Below, piece by piece: positions 25,530-34,367 of a DNA stretch of 50,941 nucleotides (its first letter is position 1; the number at the start of each line of letters is the position of its first letter). Below the pieces are notes generated by a model, which searched no databases, was not told the origin of the DNA, and saw nothing but the letters and a program-made list of their open reading frames with translations. The stretch comes from Desulfotignum sp. (GTDB lineage Bacteria; Desulfobacterota; Desulfobacteria; Desulfobacterales; Desulfobacteraceae), in NCBI GenBank assembly GCA_018399285.1, contig JAGYOW010000021.1, positions 1 to 50,941 of the forward strand. The letters run 5' to 3'. Both the position numbers and the translations under genes were made by a program.

Positions 25530-27575
25530 ATGCGCTTCAATACCTTGCTGAAACAGTCTGAACCTATTTGTTTTCCTCCGGTGGAAGGGGTCCGCCGTTA
25601 TCGGAACCTGATGATTCCCATGCGGGACCTAATAAAGCTGGCGGCAGATGTCTATCTGCCGGATACCGGAAAGCCGGATGCGGCATTTCCCGTGGTTGTT
25701 GAATACATTCCCTACCGCAAAGATCAGGTGGACCTGTCGGCCCGGCCGTTCTATACCTATCTGGCCTGCAGGGGATACCTGGTCATCCGGGTGGATATCC
25801 GGGGCACGGGCGCGTCTGCCGGCAAAAATCTGGATGAATACCTGCTTCAGGAGCAGGAGGACGGATATGACTGTGTGGAATGGATTGCTGTCCAGCCCTG
25901 GTGCGACGGGCATGTGAACATGATGGGCATTTCCTACGGCGGATTTTCCGCCCTCCAGGTGGCCGCCCATCAGCCCCCCCATCTCACCAGTATCATCCCG
26001 GTGGATTTTACCGATGACCGATACCATGATGACTGCCATTACCAGGGGGGATTGATGCGCCAGTATTATGACATCGCCTATTACGGCGGGGCCATGGTGG
26101 CATCCAATGCCATGCCGTCCCTGATGGAGGCGGCAGGAGAGGACTGGGCAGATACCTGGCGGCAGCACCTGGATGAAAACGAACCCTACCTGTTGCAGTG
26201 GTACCGCCATCAGACCGCCGGTCCCTACTGGGAGCATGGATCTGTGCGCTATATTGCCGATAGAATCCGCTGTCCGGTGATGATGATCGGCGGCTGGCGG
26301 GACGGGTACATGAACGTGCCCCTGCGCCTGTTTCAGGCCCTGTCAGTCCCTAAAAAAGTGTGGATCGGTCCGTGGAACCATGCCATGCCGGACGGGGCTG
26401 TGCCCGGTCCCCGGGTGGACTATCTCAGGGAAGTGGTGCGATGGCTGGATTACTGGTGCAGGGGAAAGGCCACCGGTATCATGGAAGAGCCCCCGGTGGT
26501 GGTGTTCATGCAGCGGTCCCAGCTGCCGGAGGTGGACCGCCTGGAAACCAGAGGAGAGTGGCGGGCGGAAACCACCTGGCCGGTGCCGGGATCGGTCACC
26601 CGGTCTCTGTTTATTGATGCATCCGGCTGTCTTGTCGAAGAGGCGGGCACAGACGGCCATGATCTGCTGACCTATGTGCCCACGGTGGGCATCAGCGGCG
26701 GCCTTTTTTCCGGGGGGATCCAGTTCGGCCTGCCCGGAGACCAGCGCCCGGATGAAGCGTTCAGTGCGGTGTACACCTCAGGCCCCCTGGCGGAAGACCT
26801 GCATATTATGGGACGTCCCAAGGCAGTGCTGCATGTGTCTTCCAGTGCCCCGGTGATGGGGTATGCGGTCAGCCTGTCGGATGTGGCGCCGGACGGCACC
26901 TCCCATCTGGTGGCCAAAGGGGTGCTCAACGGCACCCGCAGGGACTCCTATACAGACCCGGAACCCATGGTGCCGGGAACCGTATATGAACTGGGTATCG
27001 ACATTGACAGCACCGGCTGGATTTTCGAAGCAGGTCACCGCATCCGCCTGTCTGTGGCCAATGCGGACTGGCCCAATTTCTGGCCCACACCGGAAGAGGG
27101 GGTCAGCCGGATTTTTTTTGGATCTGCCCGGCCCAGTCAGCTGGACCTGCCGGTAGTACCGGATGCCGGGTCGGCAGAACCGCCGGTTTTTGCCCCGTCC
27201 ACCATGGTGAGGCAGCCCCATCTGGCATCGGTCCACCCTCCCAGGTGGGAGGTGTGCACCGATGTGCTCAGCGGCAGAAAAACCGTGCATCTGCAGGTGG
27301 CCAGTGTGCATCGGCTGACAGACACCACCGTGTTTGAAAAACAGGCTTCCGGTGAATTTCAGGTGCATCCCCGGTATCCGGCCCTGGCCTCGGGGCGGGG
27401 AAAACATCTGCTGGAACTCAAAAGCGATGGGGGATCCATCCGGGCCGAGTCAGAGGTCTGGGTACAGGGAGGAAAAACCCACTTTCAGGTGATCATCAAC
27501 CTGATCGTGCGGGTGAACGGCGGGACTGTTTTTTTTCGAAAATGGGTGGAATCCATCCCCCGCCATCTGCTGTGA
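25530..27575 (+). CDS. CocE/NonD-family (S15 X-Pro dipeptidyl-peptidase-like) hydrolase
   Basis: The 681-residue alpha/beta-hydrolase has its nucleophile Ser135 in GISYGGFS, the acid Asp258 in GGWRDGY and the His284 in GPWNHAMPD, a full catalytic triad. The C-terminal part from about 400 is the jelly-roll domain of the CocE/X-Pro peptidase family (LHVSSSAPVMGYAVSLSDVAPDG). There is no signal peptide, so it acts in the cytoplasm. Its place 39 bp after the peptide transporter, behind a GGAGGG ribosome site, suggests that it cleaves the imported compound, perhaps a proline-containing peptide or an ester/amide (inference). The whole unit is probably under the HutC-type regulator. Confidence 0.86.
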   Translation: MRFNTLLKQSEPICFPPVEGVRRYRNLMIPMRDLIKLAADVYLPDTGKPDAAFPVVVEYIPYRKDQVDLSARPFYTYLACRGYLVIRVDIRGTGASAGKNLDEYLLQEQEDGYDCVEWIAVQPWCDGHVNMMGISYGGFSALQVAAHQPPHLTSIIPVDFTDDRYHDDCHYQGGLMRQYYDIAYYGGAMVASNAMPSLMEAAGEDWADTWRQHLDENEPYLLQWYRHQTAGPYWEHGSVRYIADRIRCPVMMIGGWRDGYMNVPLRLFQALSVPKKVWIGPWNHAMPDGAVPGPRVDYLREVVRWLDYWCRGKATGIMEEPPVVVFMQRSQLPEVDRLETRGEWRAETTWPVPGSVTRSLFIDASGCLVEEAGTDGHDLLTYVPTVGISGGLFSGGIQFGLPGDQRPDEAFSAVYTSGPLAEDLHIMGRPKAVLHVSSSAPVMGYAVSLSDVAPDGTSHLVAKGVLNGTRRDSYTDPEPMVPGTVYELGIDIDSTGWIFEAGHRIRLSVANADWPNFWPTPEEGVSRIFFGSARPSQLDLPVVPDAGSAEPPVFAPSTMVRQPHLASVHPPRWEVCTDVLSGRKTVHLQVASVHRLTDTTVFEKQASGEFQVHPRYPALASGRGKHLLELKSDGGSIRAESEVWVQGGKTHFQVIINLIVRVNGGTVFFRKWVESIPRHLL

Positions 27576-27584
27576 GCGGCCTGG

Positions 27585-28880
27585 TTATTCAATCTCAAAA
27601 GCCCGCTCCCCGTGCAGGGCACTGTCCAGGCCGGTCCGCTCATCCTGGCCGTCCACCCGGAGCCCGCCGCAGATCAGTCTGGTGACATACACCACAATCA
27701 GCGTGGCCACGGCGGAAAACGCGATGGTGGCGATGATGGATACCACCTGGATCCAGACCTGGCCGGGATTGCCGTAAAACAAACCTCTGGCGCCTTCGGT
27801 GATGGACGGTGCGGCGAACAGCCCCGTGGCCAGTGCCCCCCACATGCCGCACAGACCGTGGATACCGAATGCGTCTAAAGAATCGTCATACCCCAGTTTT
27901 TTCTTGAGAAAGACCACGCCGTAAAATCCTACGGCCCCGGACACCAGACCGATGATCAAAGATCCGGACAGGGTGACGAATCCGGCAGCCGGGGTGATGG
28001 CCACCAGCCCGGCAATCACGCCGGAAGCCATGCCCAGCAGGGTGGGTTTGCCGCTGATTTTCCATTCCAGGCACAGCCAGGTCAGACCGGCCAATGCCGC
28101 GGCCGTGTTGGTGACCAGAAACGCGGAAGCCGCCACCCCGTCAGCGGCCAGCTCACTGCCGGCATTGAACCCGAACCATCCGAACCAGAGCAGGGCCGCG
28201 CCCAGGGCGGTGAATGCCACAGACGACGGGATCATGGGTTCTTTGCCGTATCCGTTGCGCTTGCCTAAGACCAGGGCCAGTACCAGACCGGACACCCCGG
28301 CATTGATGTGTACCACATTGCCGCCGGCAAAGTCCAGAGCCCCCATGCGGTGCATCCACCCCCCGCCCCAGACCCAGTTGCACACGGGGGCGTACACAAA
28401 CGTAATCCAGAGAACGGCAAACACCAGCCAGGCGGAAAACTTCATCCGGTCCACGGCCGATCCCAGGATAATGGCCACAGAGATGCAGGCGAACGTCATC
28501 TGAAACATCACAAATATCAGGGTGGGGATGGTGCCGGAAACTGACGAGACGTCGATACCGGCCAGCAGGATGTGGCCCAGGCTGCCGATCACGGGGCTGG
28601 CGCTGTCCCCGAAGGCCAGGGAATATCCCCATCCCACCCAGACCAGGCTGGCCAGGCAGTAGGCCGCCACAGTCATGGCAATGGTGTTGAGCAGGTTCTT
28701 GTACCGGGACATGCCGCCGTAAAACAGGGCCAGTCCGGCCGGGGTCATCATCATGACCAGGGCCGTGGCCATGATAATCCAGGCCGTGTCTCCGGTATCA
28801 ATGGTCCCGTCGGCCGCAAAAACAGTAACCGTGCTTGTCAGCAGCAAAGTGATCGTCATCAGGCAGTATTTCAGTCCCAT
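27585..28880 (-). CDS. amt: Ammonium transporter (Amt family)
   Basis: The 431-residue protein has an N-terminal signal (MGLKYCLMTITLLLTSTVTVFA) and about 11 transmembrane helices. Family text includes TPAGLALFYGGMSRYKN. The two pore histidines are seen in GGNVVHINAGVSG and FGIHGLCGMWG. ATG at 28880 was chosen because of the AAAGGATGCACC ribosome site and the signal peptide; the frame is open to 28994. The usual partner gene for a PII protein (glnK) is not adjacent. A sigma-54 promoter about 62 bp upstream links it to nitrogen control. Confidence 0.92.
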   Translation of the reverse strand: MGLKYCLMTITLLLTSTVTVFAADGTIDTGDTAWIIMATALVMMMTPAGLALFYGGMSRYKNLLNTIAMTVAAYCLASLVWVGWGYSLAFGDSASPVIGSLGHILLAGIDVSSVSGTIPTLIFVMFQMTFACISVAIILGSAVDRMKFSAWLVFAVLWITFVYAPVCNWVWGGGWMHRMGALDFAGGNVVHINAGVSGLVLALVLGKRNGYGKEPMIPSSVAFTALGAALLWFGWFGFNAGSELAADGVAASAFLVTNTAAALAGLTWLCLEWKISGKPTLLGMASGVIAGLVAITPAAGFVTLSGSLIIGLVSGAVGFYGVVFLKKKLGYDDSLDAFGIHGLCGMWGALATGLFAAPSITEGARGLFYGNPGQVWIQVVSIIATIAFSAVATLIVVYVTRLICGGLRVDGQDERTGLDSALHGERAFEIE

Positions 28881-28941
28881 GGTGCATCCTTTCGTTATCT
28901 GGTTGTGTGGTGCAATGTTTGAATACCCTGCCCCTGCATTG

Positions 28942-28957
28942 AGCAAATCATATGCCA
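28942..28957 (-). promoter_or_regulatory. Sigma-54 (-24/-12) promoter of amt
   Basis: Read on the minus strand the sequence is TGGCATATGATTTGCT: GG and GC are 12 bases apart as in the consensus TGGCACG-N4-TTGCW. Transcription would start near 28931, about 50 bp before the amt ATG. This fits NtrC-type nitrogen control. Confidence 0.7.
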
Positions 28958-29057
28958 AAACCAGAAAATATTCGGGCATGATGATATAAACCACTTGAAT
29001 TTAAGGAATAAATTCCAGCGATGATCTATTGATATGGTTATTTTGTTAAATATATGC

Positions 29058-29124
29058 ATCTGATTTATTACATTATTGTGTATAAACAGCGCATTTTTAC
29101 AAACAATAATGTAATAAATCAGAT
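29058..29124. repeat. Perfect 22-bp inverted repeat in the amt/MFS divergent region
   Basis: Arms 29058-29079 and 29103-29124 (ATCTGATTTATTACATT and its complement) flank a 23-base spacer. It lies between the sigma-54 promoter of amt and the promoter of the MFS gene, in an AT-rich block. It could be an operator pair, an RNA hairpin or a remnant of a small mobile repeat. Confidence 0.6.
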
Positions 29125-29187
29125 TTAAAATTTAAAACCTCCTGAACATGGATATCTCCCGGTTCAAGTGCTGATCCTGAAAAAGAC

Positions 29188-29216
29188 TTGACCCGGATGG
29201 TAAGGTGCTTTAATAT
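29188..29216 (+). promoter_or_regulatory. Sigma-70-type promoter of the MFS transporter gene
   Basis: TTGACC (29188-29193), a 17-bp spacer and TAATAT (29211-29216) lie 51 bp before the ATG. The gene has an AGGAGG ribosome site. Confidence 0.6.
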
Positions 29217-29267
29217 CTCCTGCTTTTGTTTTAAGATACACTTATTGCCTGACAGGAGGCACTTGTC

Positions 29268-30572
29268 ATGTATGCCAATATAAGACCGTTCATTGCGCTG
29301 TATTCTTCGGTCACGCTGATGATGATGGGGCTGGGACTTTTAAATACGTTTCTGGGATTCCGGCTTTCCCTGGAAGGGGTGTCCACCCAGGTGACCGGAC
29401 TGGTGCTCAGCGCCTATTTTGTGGGACTGGTGGCCGGCACCTCCTATTGCCGGAAAATGATTCAAAGTGTGGGGCATATCCGGGCTTTTGCCGCATTCAC
29501 CGCCATCACCACCGCCGTGGTGATGGTGCATGGATTTTATACGTCTCCCCTGCTGTGGGCCGGGCTGCGGTTTGTGGCCGGGATATCCAACATGGGGCTG
29601 TTCATGGTGATTGAGAGCTGGCTCAATGAGTGTGCTGAACCCAAATTCCGGGGGCGCATTTTTTCCATCTACATGATCGTGACCTATATGGGCAGCACTG
29701 TGGGGCAGCAGCTGCTGAACGTGGGCGATGTCCGCAGCCAGACCCTGTTTCTGGTGGCAGGGGTGTTTGTGGTGCTGAGCACCGTGCCCGTGGCCATGAC
29801 CCGGTCCATTCACCCGAAGCTGCCTAAGGTCCAGCAAAAAGCATTGAAAACCATTTTGAGAAAAGCACCCATCAGCATGCTGGGTTGCTTTGGTTCCGGG
29901 CTTCTGCACAGCGCTTTTTACACCATGGGGCCGGTGTTTGCCCACCAGATCCAGTTGAGCGTGGGCCAGATTTCCTGGTTCATGACCCTGACCGTGTTTG
30001 GCGGACTCATGCTTCAGTGGCCGGTAGGACTGATTTCAGACCGCCTGGATCGATCCCTGGTGCTGCCCTTTCTGGGCATTATCCTGGCGATGATATCCCT
30101 GGTGATCCTGGTTTCTACCCAACATTCCCTGGGATTGCTTCTGGGGACAACCACGCTTTTCGGCGGTATCTTTTTTTCCATTTATCCGGTGGCCGTGGCC
30201 CGGGCCCACGATATCTTCGATGCCCAGGATGTGGTTAAAGTCAGTTCCGTGCTGCTGTTGTTTTACAGCATCGGGGCCGTGTTCGGACCGATTCTGTCCG
30301 CCGCTGTCATGACCCTGTCCGGAACCCCTTATGGGTTGTATTTTTATATGATCGCCGTCAGCGGGGTATATGCCGGGGTGACACTGTTACTGCGGCGCAA
30401 GGAATCCGTGCGGATTGTGCCGGTTGACGAGCAGGTGGAGTTTGTCATGATGGAAACCACGTCGGATGTGGCCATGCACCTGGATCCGAGGATGGAAATT
30501 TCCCCGGAACATCCGGAAAACCCCGTCTCTTCCAATGGGCTGGTTCAAGATCATGACAGGGCCGGTGCCTGA
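29268..30572 (+). CDS. MFS transporter (YcaD-like)
   Basis: The 434-residue protein has about 12 transmembrane helices in two halves, with the central cytoplasmic loop at about 180-200. The text SAYFVGLVAGTSYCRKMIQSVGHIRAF and VIESWLNE resembles the YcaD group of putative drug/solute exporters. The last 55 residues form a hydrophilic tail (EISPEHPENPVSSNG) that is longer than usual. Substrate is unknown. It is transcribed away from amt; nothing in the sequence ties it to ammonium. Confidence 0.82.
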   Translation: MYANIRPFIALYSSVTLMMMGLGLLNTFLGFRLSLEGVSTQVTGLVLSAYFVGLVAGTSYCRKMIQSVGHIRAFAAFTAITTAVVMVHGFYTSPLLWAGLRFVAGISNMGLFMVIESWLNECAEPKFRGRIFSIYMIVTYMGSTVGQQLLNVGDVRSQTLFLVAGVFVVLSTVPVAMTRSIHPKLPKVQQKALKTILRKAPISMLGCFGSGLLHSAFYTMGPVFAHQIQLSVGQISWFMTLTVFGGLMLQWPVGLISDRLDRSLVLPFLGIILAMISLVILVSTQHSLGLLLGTTTLFGGIFFSIYPVAVARAHDIFDAQDVVKVSSVLLLFYSIGAVFGPILSAAVMTLSGTPYGLYFYMIAVSGVYAGVTLLLRRKESVRIVPVDEQVEFVMMETTSDVAMHLDPRMEISPEHPENPVSSNGLVQDHDRAGA

Positions 30573-30586
30573 AAAGAGCGATCCGG

Positions 30587-30976
30587 TTATGGGGTTTGAA
30601 AAAAAAGGTTTTGGGTCAAAGAATCCAGCGGTTTTTTTGCAGATACATACGCCAGAAACGCCTGGGTATCGACGAACCCGGTGTCATATCCTTTCAGGCC
30701 GTTAAACGCGGTATAGCCATCTCCGCCGTCGGCAAGAAAACGGTTGACCACCATCCCGTATGTGTTATGGCTGTTCAAGGGTGCCAGATACCGGATCCAT
30801 CCATCACCTGGCACCCGGATATGGGGCAAAGGCTGTTCAGCCCGGCCCACGACAATGTTGCCCTGTTCCAGCCACCTGGGCTGCATACGCCCCGGCATGG
30901 AGAAACAGCACATGGGGGATTGTTCCCGGGTCTGCCGCACCAGGGCCGCCATTTTTGAGACCGACGGCGGGACCAT
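30587..30976 (-). pseudogene. 5'-nucleotidase/cyclic-phosphodiesterase remnant with internal deletion
   Basis: The 129-codon frame joins two distant parts of a 5'-nucleotidase family protein. The start (KMAALVRQTREQSP) resembles the N-terminal metallophosphatase domain, and the rest (YGMVVNRFLADGGDGYTAF, DTGFVDTQAFLAYV) resembles the C-terminal substrate-binding domain. Most of the about 500-residue protein between them is absent, so it cannot be active. It follows the universal stress protein gene by 13 bp. It could instead be a chance short gene, but the two-part match argues for a deletion. Confidence 0.6.
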
Positions 30977-30988
30977 TCAGAATACCGG

Positions 30989-31480
30989 TCACTGCACCAC
31001 CCAGATGGTGCATTCGCTGCCGGCGTGGATGATCCGGTTGGATACACTGCCGAACATGAATTCCTCAGCTTTGGAAACACCTCTTCGTCCGATCACCACG
31101 GTTTTGAATCCTTGTGTCTTTGCCACATGCAGAATATCTAAGGCAATGCTGGTTCCCCGGCTGCAATAATCGGGTTTTTCCGCCAAAGGGGAATGACAGC
31201 TTTCCACATAATCGGTCTGCACCTGTTTTTCAGGAATGCCGCTTTTTGTCAATCGTTCTTTGCCATGTGCCAGAAACGCAATCAGTTCTTCCCGATTTTT
31301 GACACACGCTTCTTTCCAGGCTGTGTCATCGGCAAAAAAATCACGGTCCGGCAGATGTTCGATGGACAGCAGTTTGATGTGAAATCCGGCAGCACCCTGG
31401 AGGATGTCTGTGACATAATCAATGGCGCGGTCGGCATTTTCAGAACCGTCTGCAGCGATCAAAATTTTATTTGTATCCAT
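30989..31480 (-). CDS. Universal stress protein (UspA family)
   Basis: The 163-residue single-domain protein starts MDTNKILIAADGSENADRAIDYV, the typical first strand and loop. The ATP-binding end G-x2-G-x9-GS/T region reads VIGRRGVSKAEEFMFGSVSNRIIHAGSECTIWVV (about 128-161). ATP-binding members act as stress-linked cytoplasmic proteins. A GGAGATATCCC ribosome site precedes it. It is 32 bp behind the kinase-like gene, so it is likely in one operon with that gene and the acyl-CoA ligase. Confidence 0.9.
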   Translation of the reverse strand: MDTNKILIAADGSENADRAIDYVTDILQGAAGFHIKLLSIEHLPDRDFFADDTAWKEACVKNREELIAFLAHGKERLTKSGIPEKQVQTDYVESCHSPLAEKPDYCSRGTSIALDILHVAKTQGFKTVVIGRRGVSKAEEFMFGSVSNRIIHAGSECTIWVVQ

Positions 31481-31512
31481 GGGATATCTCCAAAAAAGCG
31501 GGTTGCATATCT

Positions 31513-32472
31513 TTATTTCACCTGTTTCAAGCAGGTTGTCAAGTCTTGCAGAAATTCGTCCATGGTTTCGTAATAAACCCGTGATCCGGATGAAAAATGC
31601 AGGAGCATCTGGTTCAATGCATCGGGAATATAAGGGAAAATTTTTTGCAGGTTGGCCAGCCTGTTTTTGAAAACCAGTAAAAAATCTTCCGGCTCGAGAG
31701 CCGGTATTTTTCTGTTGCGGTCAATCAATTGCCTGACTTCTTCATGGGAGTAGAACCCTTTGCCGACAATATACAGAAGCAGGCCGCCCAGCCCGAAAAT
31801 GTCCAGGCCGAAGGGATTTTCATGGAAACTGAATGTATAGTCAAAATCGATCCATACATAATTGCCTGACTCATATGCCACCCAGAGATGATCCCGCCGG
31901 ATATCTCCGTGCTTTTCACCCATTTTGTGCAGATCATTGATGGCCTGGCAGGAAACAATGAATTTTTCCAGAATGCCGGGCAGGTGTGTCTGAAAATAGG
32001 TGGGGTGATCCACATCCAGGTCATCGATCCAGTTATCCAGGCGTTTTCCCTGAACCACATACAGAACCCGGACATTGTTGCCGGCTTCATCTGCTGCGGG
32101 AAATCCCTGCATGAACCGGGGATCATTTCGCACCAGATCCAGAATCCGGGCTTCTTTCCGCGGACTCCGGTAACACGGGATTTTCATTTCTCCCATGGAA
32201 AGAGAAAATGTTTCATAAAACACCAGTTTGAGTATCCGGCGTTCTCCGGACTCCAGATGGCGGCACCGCTTGACCCAGTATTTGGGGTCTTCAACCCCGA
32301 AGCTTCGCTCCATTTCATCCCGCAGCACCAGGTAATGCTCACCGGCCAGGATAATCACATCCCCGCCGGTGATGCGCATGAAATCGCTGGTATCTGTGTA
32401 GACTTTTCCAAACCGGCCCATATATCCGTCCGGATAGAGCCGGTCCAGAATCTGTTTGACAGTGTCAGTCAT
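31513..32472 (-). CDS. Protein-kinase-fold protein (atypical Ser/Thr kinase)
   Basis: The 319-residue protein has the marks of a kinase fold: a Lys in ILKLVF (Lys82), Glu107 in the RKEARIL helix, a catalytic loop HGDIRRDHLW (188-197) replacing HRDxxxxN, and an IDFDYTF metal motif (Asp209) in place of DFG. A His replaces the usual Asn after the loop. It may phosphorylate a small molecule or protein, or be a pseudokinase. It lies between an acyl-CoA ligase and a universal stress protein gene, 9 bp after the ligase stop, so an energy- or stress-signalling role in that operon is plausible (inference). Confidence 0.7.
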   Translation of the reverse strand: MTDTVKQILDRLYPDGYMGRFGKVYTDTSDFMRITGGDVIILAGEHYLVLRDEMERSFGVEDPKYWVKRCRHLESGERRILKLVFYETFSLSMGEMKIPCYRSPRKEARILDLVRNDPRFMQGFPAADEAGNNVRVLYVVQGKRLDNWIDDLDVDHPTYFQTHLPGILEKFIVSCQAINDLHKMGEKHGDIRRDHLWVAYESGNYVWIDFDYTFSFHENPFGLDIFGLGGLLLYIVGKGFYSHEEVRQLIDRNRKIPALEPEDFLLVFKNRLANLQKIFPYIPDALNQMLLHFSSGSRVYYETMDEFLQDLTTCLKQVK

Positions 32473-32481
32473 ATGCGGCCT

Positions 32482-34140
32482 TTATGATTGGGCGGCGCCA
32501 TCAGCAGTGGCCATTTCCCTGAGTTTGTATTTCTGGATTTTCCCGCTGGCTGTGCTGGGGAATTCATCCACAAAGTGAATATGGCGCGGAATTTTATGAA
32601 ATGATATTCTGTCTTTGCAGAATTTTCGGATTTCTTCATCGGAAGGGATTTTGCCGTTGCGGGTCTGGATGAACGCCGCCACTTCCTCGCCGTATTTTTC
32701 ATCGGGAATCCCCACCACCTGAACATCCTGCACTGCCGGATGGGTATAGAGAAATTCTTCGATTTCCCGGGGATAGATATTTTCGCCCCCCCGGATGATC
32801 ATGTCTTTGAGCCGGCCCTGGATGGTGCAGTTGCCGTTTTCATCCATGCTGGCCAGGTCCCCGGTGTGCAGCCATCCATCTTGGTCAATGGTTTCCTTTG
32901 TTTTGTCCGGCATTTTGTAATACCCTTTCATGATGTGGTAGCCCCGGCTGCACAATTCTCCGGTTTCGCCGGTGGGCAGGGTCTCGCCCGTGACGGTGTC
33001 CACGATTTTTAATTCCACGTTGGGCAGGGCCCGGCCCACGGTTTCGGTGCGAATCTGCATGGAATCGTTGCGACGCGTCTGAGTGATGCCGGGGGAACTT
33101 TCGGTCTGGCCATACACGATGGTCAGTTCCTGGGCCCCCATCTTCTCCATCACCCCTTTCATGACCTCCACCGGGCAGGTGGAACCGGCCATGACCCCGG
33201 TGCGCAAATGGGATGTATCATAGGTTTTACTGTTCATGGCTTCGAGTTCAGCGATAAACATGGTGGGGACCCCGTGCAGGGCCGTGCATTTCAATGTATC
33301 CACGGTTTCAAGCACCTTTTCCGGATTGAACGCGGTCACCGGAGCCATGGTGGCCCCGGACACCGTGCAGCACATGGTGCCGATCACACACCCGAAGCAG
33401 TGAAAAAAAGGCACGGGAATGCACAGGGAGTCATCCGGGGTCAGGGCCATGATTTCCGCCATGCTCCGGGCATTGCCGATCAGGTTGCGATGGGTGAGCA
33501 TCACCCCTTTGGGATATCCGGTGGTCCCGGATGTATACTGGATCATGGTGACATCATCGGCATCTATGCTGTCGGCCCGTTTATCCAGTTCCTCATCGGA
33601 AATGCGGTTGCCCATTTCCAGCATCTGCTGCCAGGAGAACATCCCGTCCTTCGGGTCTTTGCCCAACTGCACAATGTTTTTCAGATATGGCAGTTTGTCT
33701 GTCTTCAGTTCGCCGGGGCCGCAGTGATCCAGTTCCGGGCAGACCTGTCGCAGAATCCGAAAATATTCGTTGGTTTCACGGACCCCGTGGGTCATGATCA
33801 GGGTAGTGGTGTCGGACTGTTCCAGAAGATATTTTAGTTCAAACGCCCGGAAGTTGGTGTTCACCGTTACCAGGACCGCACCAGTCATGGCACTGCCGAA
33901 CTGGGTGTATACCCATTCCGGCTGATTGTTCGCCCAGATGGCAATGTGATCACCCCGCTGAACTCCCAGTGCGATCAATCCCTTGGCCACCTGCCGGCAG
34001 ATGTCCCGGAACTGGGTGAATGTGTTTTTAAATCCATACTCGTGGTAGGCTAAAGCGATACGGTGGTTGAGATTTTCAGCATTGGCATCAACAAGGTCTC
34101 CGATCCGGTTCAGGCGGGTGTCATAATCCATGGACGGCAT
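32482..34140 (-). CDS. Fatty-acyl-CoA ligase (AMP-forming, FadD/AcsF2-like)
   Basis: The 552-residue adenylate-forming enzyme has the P-loop-like motif YTSGTTGYPKG (202-212), the A5 region VYGQTESSPGITQ and the hinge/C-terminal motifs TGDLASMDENG, GRLKDMIIRGGENIYPREIE, and the catalytic Lys in SGKIQKYKLRE. It activates a fatty or short/medium organic acid to the CoA ester with ATP in the cytoplasm. ATG at 34140 follows AGGAGG by 12 bases. It is the first gene of the operon that continues with the kinase-like and universal stress genes. Confidence 0.9.
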   Translation of the reverse strand: MPSMDYDTRLNRIGDLVDANAENLNHRIALAYHEYGFKNTFTQFRDICRQVAKGLIALGVQRGDHIAIWANNQPEWVYTQFGSAMTGAVLVTVNTNFRAFELKYLLEQSDTTTLIMTHGVRETNEYFRILRQVCPELDHCGPGELKTDKLPYLKNIVQLGKDPKDGMFSWQQMLEMGNRISDEELDKRADSIDADDVTMIQYTSGTTGYPKGVMLTHRNLIGNARSMAEIMALTPDDSLCIPVPFFHCFGCVIGTMCCTVSGATMAPVTAFNPEKVLETVDTLKCTALHGVPTMFIAELEAMNSKTYDTSHLRTGVMAGSTCPVEVMKGVMEKMGAQELTIVYGQTESSPGITQTRRNDSMQIRTETVGRALPNVELKIVDTVTGETLPTGETGELCSRGYHIMKGYYKMPDKTKETIDQDGWLHTGDLASMDENGNCTIQGRLKDMIIRGGENIYPREIEEFLYTHPAVQDVQVVGIPDEKYGEEVAAFIQTRNGKIPSDEEIRKFCKDRISFHKIPRHIHFVDEFPSTASGKIQKYKLREMATADGAAQS

Positions 34141-34234
34141 AGCTTTCGATTTCCTCCTGTTGTTGGGTTGATCGTTGCGTTCTTCTGACAGACTTATGAA
34201 AATAGAATTAGGACAGGCGATTGCTGTTTGTCAA

Positions 34235-34260
34235 GCAAAGGATGAAAAATTATCCTTTGC
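34235..34260. promoter_or_regulatory. Inverted repeat GCAAAGGAT-N8-ATCCTTTGC between ligase and corA
   Basis: Two perfect 9-bp arms lie in the divergent region between the acyl-CoA ligase start (34140) and corA (34368). This is a likely repressor site or hairpin; which gene it controls is unknown. Confidence 0.5.
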
Positions 34261-34367
34261 AACCCAAAATCGGAAGTGATAACCTGATATGTTAGATCAT
34301 GATATTCAACAAAACTCCTATGACTGCTGTTTCAGGGCGTGGAACAACAAAAAAGGAGAAGGGACCC

